Program-made: the position numbers and the translations under genes
The notes under the pieces: model-generated
Database searches by the model: none
What the model was told of the DNA's origin: nothing
What the model saw: the letters and a program-made list of their open reading frames with translations, nothing else
Shown: positions 9,227 to 20,121 of the stretch, in pieces
Position numbering within the stretch: position 1 is the first letter of the stretch
How the letters are laid out: every line of letters starts with the position of its first letter
From: Datisca glomerata
Taxonomy: Eukaryota > Streptophyta > Magnoliopsida > Cucurbitales > Datiscaceae
Length of the DNA: 64,000 nucleotides
NCBI GenBank assembly: GCA_003255025.1
Contig: QANY01011400.1
Span: 372,001-436,000, forward strand
Reading direction: 5' to 3'

Positions 9227-12200
9227 ATGGAAAACATAGCGGCACAATTGAAGAGAGGTATATCTCGGCAGCTCTCGATGGGGTCGCTCCGGCGAAACCT
9301 GAGCCGCCAGTTCACGAGGCAATCGTCGCTGGATCCCAGGAGGAATAACATGAGATTCAGCTTTGGGAGGCAGTCCTCGCTGGACCCGATCAGGCGAAGC
9401 CCCAGCAACGATAACGAGCTCTCAGTACCCGAGAACCTGGATTACACCATGCAGCTGCTCTTCATGGCGTGCCGGGGTGATGTCAAGGGAGTGGAGGACT
9501 TGCTCGACGAGGGGATCGATGTCAATAGCATCGACTTGGATGGCCGAACTGCGTTGCATATAGCCGCATGCGAAGGCCATTTCGAGGTCGCTAAGCTCTT
9601 GCTCAGCCGCAAAGCCAATATCGATGCTCGTGATCGCTGGGGAAGTACGGTATTGCATCTAAATTCACGTCTATTTTATTCCTCTATTCTATTCTAATAA
9701 TCCCTAATTTAAGTGCATATTCTTGAATAGTTGAATTAACTATGATTATATATTTATCTATTGCTTGGAATGGTATCTATGAAACAATTTTTTTTTGGCA
9801 GAATAATATTCTTGACGTTGATAGCATTTTGTAATTGAATTGGAACTTAGGACTTTTAGTGAGTTTTCCCCCACGTTTTTATTCCATTAATTTTGGATAT
9901 GGTGCATCATTTAATATTTTTAATATTTTAAGATTGGTCGAAAGGATGATTTTTTTTAATAAAAGTACTAAATTATCTGCTAAATTGTCTCGTTTTAATT
10001 TTGAATAAAACTTTCTGAGTTGGATTTGTACATCAAGCAGGTTATTAACTATTAAGGCAAACTTAGATGAGAGCTTGAGAGAAACAAAAAGAAGAAGAAT
10101 AGAATTCAAATGATGAGCCTGTATTACTTGTTTATTTTTTTCTGCTTTTATCCTTTGAGTTTCCGTTGGGGAAATGATAAGAGGCATTGACAGCAAAAAG
10201 TTATAAGAAGCATGTCCAACTAAGGTTATTAGATAGAATTACAGACCCACAAAAGGAATAACATGCACTTTACATGGATATTGGGTTATGCTATAAACTT
10301 GACGCTGTATGACATTCCTATGATCATGAAATAAAGTGGCTCTTTATCTGGGCAGGCCGCTGCTGATGCCAAATACTATGGAAATACAGAAATTTACAAT
10401 ATTTTGAAGGCACGTGGAGCGAAAGTTCCGGTAAAAAATGTACTTTTTTCCATTTGTAATTGGCAGTCCATGCCCACAAGGACCTATAGCGCTTAGTATT
10501 CTGTATATTTTCCAGAAGGTCAGAAAGACACCGATGACTGTTGCAAATCCTAGAGAAGTTCCAGAATATGAGCTTAATCCACTTGAGCTTCAGATTCGGA
10601 GGAGTGACGGTATCTCAAAGGCATAGTTCCATTCCCTTTTAATCAATATCTAGCATTGTTTTGAATGATTCTAGTCATTAGATCTTGCAGTTCTTTACTT
10701 GAGTACTGTTTTTTATTAAAGTTGAAAAGCTCAGCCCGATTATTCCTTAAAACCTAGGTTTAAGGAGAGGGAAGCTAGAGCCTTATAACTAGCACAAAAT
10801 GGGCAAGTCTAGACGATGTGGGACAACATTCCAACACACCCTCCTGGACCACAACACGGTAGCCGAACTAAACAGCATACCAAACAATATGAACTAAGCA
10901 GACAAAGAACCGAAGTAAAGCAACACAAACAAAGGCCCAACCAAACTTTGATACCAAGCTGAAAAACCCAGCCCGATCACTTCTTAAAACCTAGGTGTTA
11001 AAGAGAGGGGAACTAGAGCTTTATAACTAGCATAGAATGGGTAAGTCTAGGCGATGTGGGACAACATTCCAACAATAAACGGGTGCTTATATGTGAAGCT
11101 AAGGCTCTAAAGAAATCCTTTTGCATCTTAGTGTCATACTCATAATTCCTTGAGCAGAACAGATTAGTTACTGGCTGCTGTTGTGGTCTGGAATAGAAGT
11201 AGTCAACAATTAACTTCTATACGTAGTCTGGTAAACAGAACCAAATAATAGATACCCCGGGAATGTGTCTGATGTTCCTTTGTACTGTCCTCTGGATTTT
11301 TTTTTTCAATAAAAAGTTCGATCATTTTGCTTGGATGCACTTATTTCAGCTTTATACGTCTAATTTAGATACATTTCTACCCTTAGCTACTAGTCAATAT
11401 TGATTTTTCTTAGAGAGAGTAGGTTGGATCCTTTCGATAGTCTTTGCAAAAAGTTTGATCCTTTGGCTTGGATGCACTTATTACAGCTGTGTACATCTAA
11501 GTAGAACATTTCCACAATTTCCTACTTATCAATATTGGTTCTCTAAATGTCATTTTTGTACCATTTAACAGGGAACATATCAAGTTGCCAAATGGAATGG
11601 TACGAAGGTTGCTGTAAAAATACTTGATAAAGAGAGCTACTCGGACCCTGATAGTATGTATGTGCTCAGCTAATACTTTTACCATTTGTATTGGAATCAT
11701 ATAGATAAGATCTCATGCAAGAGCACATTACTTCCTAGTTTCATGTCAAGTTAAGTTTTGCTTTCTAGGAGGCCTTTCATCCTTACTCACCGATAACAAT
11801 AACTATACCTTTAGTGTACTTGTTTAGCATTTTTTTAATAATAGTAGAGGGCACGTGCGATGCATGTGTTCAAGTAATAAAAGATTTAAAAACTGAGATA
11901 TATATTTGTATCATATCAAAATATATATGAATTAAATTTATCTCCAAATGTTTACCAATAAAAAAATATTTAACGATAGAGAAGTTAAGAAACTTTCTCA
12001 CTGCCCATATATTGGTATATGTGTAATTTTTTTGGTACTTCTTGTGATATCATTGAAAATTAAACTTTTACTAAGTAATATTAGTCATAGCTTTACATAA
12101 CGAAGAGTGTTGTAATATGTATTTCAAGAAAATTATGTTAAAACATATATGCACGTGATCTTTTAAAACAATGTGGAAACTCACACACAACTTCTTCTCT

Positions 12201-15200
12201 CTTTCTTTAGAACCCACCAAACCCTGCCACTATCAACTTTTTCGTCTTCATTATTCTTTTTATTCATTCATTATCCTCTAGTTATTCAGTACTAATTTAT
12301 TAATTGATTCTTAATATTCTTATGTGATAATTCTAGTGTACTAACTGATGATAGTCCTATTTATTGTTTAAATATGAAAGTTTCGTGATTCCTTAGTCAT
12401 TAGTCGTGGTTAATGGATGTTTGAATGTTAGAAGAAATTAACAAAACAAGAAGTAAAAACAAGCTTGTTAAAATTATAAGGGTGTTTTCTCGTTTGTATA
12501 GATACGATGGACAAAGTGTCCATTAGTCGTTATTTTGTTAGAATTACTGCATACAAGTTATCCATGGGATGACCATGCGTCCGAAGAATGGGCAAACAAG
12601 CTAGAGGCTAATCTGAAATATAAAATTTGTAATGGCTCTGGATTATAAAATTTGTGTCGCTGTTCTTGAAATTCTAGGAGAAATCAGTGGTTGTATTTTT
12701 TGTTTAAGCAAACAAGCTATAAGCTAATCTGAACAGGAAAGTAGAACTGCGAAAGCAGATTCCAATCGTAGATTCCTGTTTGTTGCTCTTTTTGGAGCTT
12801 GACTTTTACTATGACCTTCTCTCTTATTAAAGGACACTTATTCTTCCCCTGCATTAAACTTGTGAATACCTCTGAGAAACATTCCTATCATCTAAAGATA
12901 GGAAATCAAATATCTTCACAATGGAATGGAACATAACCCCTGTTTTCCTTGTGAAACTAGAGAATATTTTGCTCTTGTTTTTGTCAACTGAATGCTACAA
13001 TGGTTCTGCTCAACATAGTTTCAGTAATTCTTTTTTGTTTTCGGAACATAGTTTTACTAATTGTAATTATTAGGTGATTTTCTGGCAGTTGGAAACTGCT
13101 ATTTCAAGTTATTGATTTATTTGAGCAATAAAGCTAACGTTTTTGGTTTTAAGTTCCACCAGCATGTGGAGTTTCTTCTTCTTCTCTCATCCCCTCTTTT
13201 TCTTTCCTTTTTGTTTTTGAAGAAGGGAATGGGATCAGAACCATGAATAGCTATCTCACACCCAACAATTTCATTTCATTGCCTCCAGCCCTATCTAGTT
13301 CCTTTTTCTCTCATGGACTTGTCAAATTTTATTTTTAAACTAAAACAAAGAATCTGCTAATTTGGGTATTAGTTTAATATGAAGGAATAATTTCTTTTTT
13401 ATCAATATATTACTTCAAAGTTTTACAGATTATTCCATTTTGTTGTTATCTCTTTTTTCAAACAGAAATGCTTTCAGACACGAACTAACATTGTTAGAAA
13501 AGGTCCGGCATCCGAATGTTGTTCAGTTTGTTGGAGCAGTTACCCAAAATGTACCAATGATGATTGTTTCAGAATATCATCCGAAGGTAAGGATGATAAT
13601 CAGTTCCTGTATTATAAATTAAGGTGTCGCAGCTGTGTGAATGCTTGTGTCTGTTTTGGGGAGGGGGGTGTCAAGTATGTCATGATTGTTACTCTAATAA
13701 CGAATAAACTAACTGTGATGCAGAGGACATGAGGAAGAAGAGTAGTTATTTCTTTTGTTCCACCATCTAAGTTGTTAGCGTGTAGGAGAGAGACAAAAGC
13801 AGACTGTTATTTCTGGGTGAGGGGGGTAAATAAAGATGTATTATAAACAAAAGCTTACAGTTTACAAAGGGCAGGTAACACGGCTCAATGCAAACTACTT
13901 CACTACGAAGCAAGCTGTTTCTTAGATAATACCTTTCTCAGGTTTTTTTTTCTAGATAACGCAGTAAATTGATTCCTATAAAAAAAATGCAGTAAATTGT
14001 TGCTCAATTTACCTCTACCTATCTTGGTAGCCCAGCGGTGAGGGCAAGCATGTGACCGTGTGGTAGAGTACAGGTCAGCTCAATGGGATCAAATTTTTAA
14101 ATTAATTGGGCGTTCTTGGTGGTGTGTTGTGATACTAGATTCGTGGGAGTTTAACACAGTCCAAGAGGGTCCCTGCTGGTGCTCTCCATCATGAAAAGAA
14201 AAGGAGAAACACAACCTGCCTGTATTTGTTTCTTAAAGTTCAACCTGTTTTGTTGGAATTATTGCACATGAGTACACTTACTTTTAGGACTGGGTTATAT
14301 AACATAGTTTAGCTGGAATAATGTCATTATTGGTGGTAGTTCAAAGTGTGGCATACAGCATTCACCCATTTCCTTTTTTCTTTCTTGATATTTTATCACA
14401 TGTTGAAATCACTTGTATTGATGATTATCTTTCAGGGAGACTTGGCGTGCTATCTTCAGAAGAAAGGACGTCTTTCTCCATCTAAAGCTCTAAGATTTGG
14501 TCTTGATATTGCGAGGCATGTTCTCTTCGGCTGGAATTTCATGCGATTAACTGGTCACATATAATTGATTGATCTTGGTCGTGCATTTTCCATTGTATAT
14601 ATACTTCTAACACGGACATATCACACGTATGACTGCAATTTTGTCCTTTAAATTTGGTTCTCAATTACTTGAAAATTGATAGGTTGCTTAAAATAGACAA
14701 TTCAGCATCCGTCTTAAAGGTCTAATAAATAATCCGATCTTCTTCATGTTGTAATTTTTTATGACTTTTTCTTCATCAGGGGAATGAACTATCTTCATGA
14801 ATGTAAACCAGAACCAATTATTCACTGTGATCTAAAGCCAAAGTAAGGCAATCAATAACATAAGTCTGTGAGATTAATAGCAGCTTCAAATAGATATTGT
14901 TTGTTATGTTTAGGATGTAGTGTTCTTTAATATCTGTAATTTTGGTAAGGTGCCAGAAATATTTTGCTGGATAGTGGGGGGCAGTTGAAGGTAGCTGGTT
15001 TCGGTTTGATACGGTTGTCAAAAATTTCACCTGACAAAGCAAAATTGCAGCCAGGGGCTAATATTGATCTTTCAAGTAAGTACACGAATTAAAAAGAAAC
15101 AAGTATGAAAAAAAATATGTTGGATATGTAATTTAAGTAGTTTATATGCGAACCTGCTGCAAGTGGTATAAAATTAAAAACTGACTGTTGAAATTTAAAC

Positions 15201-18200
15201 ATTCTTCAGCTCTGTATTAGAGGTTGTTTAACATATCTCATTGTCATTTCTGTTTCAAAGGAAGATTAAATATATGTCACCATCAACCAATTTATAGTAA
15301 GAAGATTCGTCATTACTATCAGCCACTTGGTCTCGTTCAACTCTTTAATGTTTTCTTTGAATAGGGACTACTTTCCCATAATTCCTCTACCAGTAGTAAG
15401 GCAGTAAGAAATTTCTCTCAAGGTGCTAATATATGCCTTAATTCGGATGATATATCGTCATGTCACGGATAGTTTGTGCACATTTCAACATTATGCTGAC
15501 CATTTTCTATGACACAAAATCCTCTTAATTACATTTGCTTTACCATCCTGGCCATCGAGAGCCTACCGTTGTACCTTTCGGCTCTGTCTATGCAGCATTA
15601 CTCTATTCTGCTTAAAAAGCAAAAAAAAAAAAAAAAATGAGCCAGTTCCTCATACAACAAAAAAATTTTGTGTTATTTAATGTAGGTTCATACTTGGCGC
15701 CTGAGGTTTACAAGGACGAAGTTTTTGACAGAAGTGTGGATTCCTTTTCTTTTGGTCTCATTCTATATGAGGTATCTATTTTTTCCACTTATATAGTCAT
15801 CATTTACCTTTATAACAACGCAGTATCATGTTCAAAGTGTCTAATTTCATCATTAGGAGTTGATATCATTGCAGAGATATGATGTCTGTTAAATCCTTAT
15901 GTCTTTCAAGTATTTTAGAACATAACTATGCTAAGCATTAAGTCTATTTTGATGATCATGAAAGAAATGGTTGCTTTTGACATATCTCTTAACTATGAGG
16001 ATCATGTGTTTCTGAAACACAGATGGTTGAGGGCATACAGCCTTTCCATCCCAAGCCTCCAGAGGAGGCCACGAAACTTATATCTCTAGAAGGAAAGAGA
16101 CCTCCATTCAAGATCAAGTTAAAAAGTTATCCGCCAGATCTAAAAGAGTAAGTTTTCAATAATCTAGTTAAAGAAGAACGCAGCTATGGTTTAAAAAATT
16201 TCACTGAACTTGTTTGGCCAAAAATACTATGGTTTAAAAAAAAACTGAGTGTACTGCAGTTTTTACTGTATTTTGTGATTGCAATGAACCTTCGAAAGTT
16301 GTGCGGTCACAAATTGGTGCTAGATTGTCTTCCTTTGCTTTAGTCGCAAATTGGTGCTAGATTGTCTTCCTTTGCTTTAATCATACGTGGCCATGTGCTT
16401 ATCCTCTTTTGGTTATCTTTATACCTTAATGAAATAGTAAAGTTTCTTATAAACAAAAATGTGGCGTTGTGCTGAATCCTTTTTACTTGTAAAAAACCTG
16501 TCTTTTTCTCATTTTGCATGGCTACTTCCTCTTCCACAGTATGCCAATGTGAAAAGGAAGAGATCACGGATGGCTATTGCACATGCACCAAGTTATTCTA
16601 ACGCTTGTTTTTCGGTCTGTGGATCTGGATTTTGCAAAAAGGTGCTAGTTGAGTTATTAAGCGTACCATAATTCATAAACTTATTGGGTGTCTTTATCCA
16701 AGTTTGTTTTATAATATGACTTATCTCTAAAGCAAATCACATTCTTATCCTCATCCGAGGAAGAAGTTAGGGACTGTTTCTTTACAATCTTTATTACAAG
16801 TTTTCCATTGAAAATGAAGAAGCAGACTGTGTTTTCTTTCTCATTCTTGAAAATTAGGTTTAGTTTTGTAGTTAAATCAATACCTTAGAGTTTTACGGGC
16901 TCAGATTTTATGTGGGATGTTTAAATTGAAAAATGGAGTTCTTCAATTATTTTATATGTGCAGGTTGATTGAGGAATGTTGGGATCCAGAACCTGTTGTT
17001 AGGCCCACTTTTTCTGAGATCATTGTAAGGTTGGACAAAATAGTTGCAAACTGCTCAAAACAAGGATGGTGGAAAGATACTTTTAAGCTTCCTTGGTATG
17101 CTTTCTTAATTCTTACTTCCACAGTCTAGTGGGAATTTATTTCCAATTTTTGAAAACTAGTTTAGTATTTTTGACATGCCATATTCGAGTATATCTTTTT
17201 TAAGTAATTCATATCATTGAGGATATATCATATGAACTGCCTAATTAGAACTCTTCTGCATATGAAATGAAAATGTCCCGTAGGTCTATTTATTTTAAAT
17301 TCTTATAGCAAATAGGTATTTTTTTCGGTGAAATAATTGTTTTGGACGGAAATGGATTAAAAAGTCATTAGAAGTTCGTCTTATTATCGTTTTGTCTATC
17401 TTCTTGGGAGAATACAAAGTAGGCTGCATGTAAGATACTAACTAGGAATAGATGGTGGGGATCCAACTGCCTGAAATTGGGAGTTTTAAGGTGATCAACG
17501 TACTTGGAATGGTACAAGGCTACTGGATTTGTAAGTATTTCTTTGGAATTTGTTCAAATTCACATTTAACATCCTTGGTTAGAAAGACGACACAGACAGG
17601 TTGACGCACCATATCTCAAAAAATTAGTATGCGAACATGTTAGGGACATGTCATATGTATACACATACATATATGCATGAATTCATCAGAACACTGATAC
17701 TTAAAAAATAACTTATTTTTTTAATTTACTCTATGCATAGTTTTATATTGAAAACTGTGAAAATATTAGAAATATTACCTAAAATTTCAAGGACTTCAGA
17801 ATTTGAAAATGAAATGTGTCGGACATGCTTTAAATGTGTTGGATGGATTAAACAACATGCTTTAAATGTGTTGGATAGATTAAACAACATGCTTTAAATG
17901 TTAAAACTCATATTTTACAGAGTTGACACCTGTCGGAGAGTGTTGGCATCCGCATGTGTCCGACACGGACACGCTAGCTTTGGAGAAGTTTTTGTGCTTC
18001 ATAGATCATAGATATTGGTGGTACTTATTTGGATGTTGCGAGTATAGATAGAATGAAAGTTTTGGGAGAGATTTCCACAGTTAAAATTGAACGTTATATG
18101 GTTATGGTTTTAGCACTTCAATATTTCTGAAACGTTTAATAGTCGCATTCAAGTGTTGTATAGTCCATATTCGCTAATGTTATAAGCTGTGGCCATCAAG

Positions 18201-18513
18201 ATAGATCTTATCACATTCAATTTTCTTTCGTTTCTTATTTTTCACAAAATAAAAGACATCCTATATTATGATCATGTTTCAGTCCTAACTGCTAAATGGT
18301 ACTGTCTAGTTCGGCAGTCTTCTAAATCTTAGTAAGCTTGACGAGATGCATTTACTAAACATTGAATCTTGGCTTTGCTTTATAAGAGACTGCGTTCTGA
18401 AATACATTATGGAAAATCATTTTTCATAAGATGTTAATGGGTAATATTTTCCAGTTTTCACCTTTATTCTATAGGGAATTACATCATATGGTTTGACCGT
18501 ATGCAGGAAATAA
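9227..18513 (+). CDS. ILK1: Integrin-linked-kinase-type ankyrin/Raf-like kinase (12 exons)
   Basis: Exons: 9227-9649, 10356-10430, 10516-10620, 11572-11657, 13466-13586, 14436-14515, 14780-14842, 14957-15075, 15686-15771, 16023-16147, 16964-17095, 18507-18513. They total 1,422 nt, coding for 473 residues. The N-terminus (about 1-60) is Arg/Ser-rich with two RQSSLDP motifs. Ankyrin repeats follow at about 75-167, then a protein kinase domain at about 195-465. The ATP lysine is K217 (VAVKIL), the catalytic loop is HCD at 312-314, and APE is at 362-364. The magnesium-binding DFG is GFG at 332-334, and the glycine loop is weak. Plant ILK1 is a membrane-associated Raf-like (group C) kinase linked to calmodulin-like signalling, potassium transport and immunity, reported to prefer manganese. 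The ILK1/2/3 subgroup is inferred from the N-terminus; I cannot separate the paralogues. Introns 3 and 6 start with GC. The last coding exon holds only the end of Trp, Lys and the stop. The ATG at 9227 gives the family's standard start. Confidence 0.93.
10621..10622 (+). other. GC splice donor of ILK intron 3
   Basis: Exon 3 ends TCTCAAAG and the intron starts GCATAG; the acceptor is at 11570-11571. Only this join keeps the conserved Ile-Ser-Lys-Gly of the kinase N-lobe. The nearest GT (10610-10611) would shift the frame. Confidence 0.8.
10723..11074 (-). mobile_element. TRIM-like element in ILK intron 3
   Basis: Direct repeats of about 114 bp (10723-10836 and 10960-11074) begin TGAAAA and end CCAACA on the plus strand, with an interior of 123 bp. 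On the minus strand the interior begins just inside the right repeat with TGGTATCAAAG, one mismatch from the initiator-methionine-tRNA primer site. It ends with CAGGAGGGTG before the other repeat. This is the layout of a terminal-repeat retrotransposon in miniature. No clear target duplication was found, and it lacks coding capacity. Confidence 0.75.
11843..12502 (-). mobile_element. Helitron-like non-autonomous element in ILK intron 4
   Basis: On the minus strand the 5' end reads TCTATACAAACGAG after an A. The 3' end has a hairpin, CACATG-CATCG-CACGTG, with one G-T pair, followed nine bases later by CTACT, one base from the canonical CTAGT, with flanking A. The interior is AT-rich without coding capacity. 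The altered terminus makes this tentative. Confidence 0.4.
14020..14215 (+). mobile_element. SINE-like tRNA-derived sequence in ILK intron 5
   Basis: GGTAGCCCAGCGGTGAGGGC resembles a Pol III A box, with a weak B-box-like GGGATCAAAT about 65 bp later. The 3' part continues to GCTCTCCATCATGAAAAG. No duplication was found. The start resembles the fragment at 37161-37215. Confidence 0.45.
14516..14517 (+). other. GC splice donor of ILK intron 6
   Basis: Exon 6 ends GCGAG and the intron starts GCATGT; exon 7 begins GGGAATG after CAG at 14779. The join restores Ala-Arg-Gly-Met of the kinase domain. No GT nearby keeps the frame. Confidence 0.8.
16308..16381. repeat. 37-bp tandem duplication in ILK intron 10
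   Basis: CAAATTGGTGCTAGATTGTC and the following TTCCTTTGCTTTA recur 37 bp apart with two differences. Confidence 0.85.
17824..17899. repeat. 32-bp tandem repeat in ILK intron 11
   Basis: CATGCTTTAAATGTGTTGGA recurs at 17824 and 17856, and partially at 17888. Confidence 0.85.
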
Positions 18514-18882
18514 GAGGCAGGCACCACCATTTGGAAGGGAATACAGATGAGGAACAAGATATCAATGTTTACTATGATGAATTTGATGAGGAAGGGTCTT
18601 ATGACAAATCAAATGAACCAGGGTCAATAGCTAACTCCACCTTTGGTTCTTCATCTTCATCTTTTTCTTGTCATGGAACTGGAACAGTTCCATGTGAAAT
18701 GCGTGAATGAGCTTTCTCTCTTAGAGGATTTGTTTACATATATAAATATATATGGTGATAAATGATAAAATGTAACTATTTACTGCATATAGAGCTTCCC
18801 TTTTTTTTCTTTTTTTGTATTTGGAAGTCTGATAGAACGCTTTTAAAATGATGACATCTTCTATTAATATTTAGTCAATAAA
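18514..18882 (+). other. ILK 3' untranslated region
   Basis: Sequence after the TAA stop. AATAAA at 18877-18882 is a candidate polyadenylation signal. In another frame, 18507-18710 stays open for 67 codons; see the findings. Confidence 0.6.
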
Positions 18883-19486
18883 TCTAGTAAGTAAGGGGGT
18901 TTGTAAGCTGGGAATATTGCAATAAAGGGATAATCTGGAGCTTAGATTTTTTATTATATTCTTTATGGAAATGGCAAACCAATTATCGGAATTTTGGATA
19001 CCAAAGTGTTCAATTAGTTTGAACTTGTTTAGTGTTGAATCCTGATCAAGAAAAATAAATAAGTTCTTGCGACAAATGGTTTGATTCGAAATTTTATAAA
19101 ACTCAGACTTAGTGAAATCTCATATTTTTTAGTATATCATAAAAAGGAAAGATGAAGTCAGGGAGAGAGGAGCAGTTTCAGATGCCCTTCCATTGGAGAT
19201 AGCACTCTATTTATAATGAGGATTTAAGAACTCTCAACTGAAGGACTCTTCTCCAAATAGACCTCTCAAAGCTTGATATTGTCTTTCATTCGATTGGAAT
19301 TATCAGATTAAACTACCAACGTGAATTTCAATATTTTTTATTGGACTCTGCTTCTATCTGACAGGAGTTGATTCTGAGAGATAATATTTTCATCCCAACG
19401 AAGTATATTTTATGCTGATGTAATAGTGCGTTAATATTCTAACCTACTTATTATAAGAAATAAAAAGCAATAGTAAAAGAAGGATT
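18883..19486. other. Intergenic, no feature recognised
   Basis: AT-rich sequence past the ILK polyadenylation signal. I see no gene, long repeat or structured element. Confidence 0.5.
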
Positions 19487-20121
19487 AAAATGCAAAACAC
19501 ACCATTTGTACTTTGACTAAAATATAAATTATATCCTTATATTTATTTTTCGTATTTATATTCTTGTAATTTGATCAAATTGTAAAATGTATTCCTCTGT
19601 TAGAATTTTCGTAAAAATAATCATAAAAGACATGTGCCAAACTTTCGTTAGCAGAAGTTAAAGTAAAATGAATTTTTCCAATCTGTTTCCAACGGCACCC
19701 CATGTTCTCTTCTTTCATAGAGAATCCCATTTCTGTACTACTTTCTCTCTCTGCAGCTACTGAGATTGTCTGAACTTTCTCTTAACTGCAAGTATTGTAT
19801 GTAAATGGAGAAGGATTTGGTGTGCTTGGCCTTAAGCCCGGAGTTTGTTTTACACTCTTTGACTCTTAAGGCTACAACCCATTTAGGAATTTCTTCAAAC
19901 ACTACGTCTACACCTAGTAATGGTTTTGACTTCAGCAAGATTCCATCTTCTCCATCTTCCTGCAACTCTTGGTCACTCTCTGGATTTAGAAACAACCCCA
20001 TTAGCCCAAAATCGATAATATTTAAAGTAGGTCCTTCGCGATGCCTCAGATTTTGCAAAGTAAGAATGGAAGACTTGAGTTTTGCATTTTAGTCAAAATA
20101 CAGAGATGTATTTTATATTTT
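19487..20121. mobile_element. Small terminal-inverted-repeat element with unidentified ORF
   Basis: About 36 bp at 19487-19523 (with TTGTACTTTGACTAAAAT) is inverted at 20086-20121 (its complement has CTGTATTTTGACTAAAAT). The interior is less AT-rich and open in two directions: 95 codons plus strand (19805-20092) and 106 codons minus strand (20058-19738). The minus frame has an acidic stretch and an IPKWVVAL segment. I do not recognise either product. No target duplication was found. A MULE that captured a host fragment (Pack-MULE) is one reading; chance openness on both strands is another. Confidence 0.45.

Noticed and set aside
10610..10611. GT donor for ILK intron 3
   Set aside because: It would shift the frame and delete the conserved Ile-Ser-Lys; the GC at 10621 keeps both.
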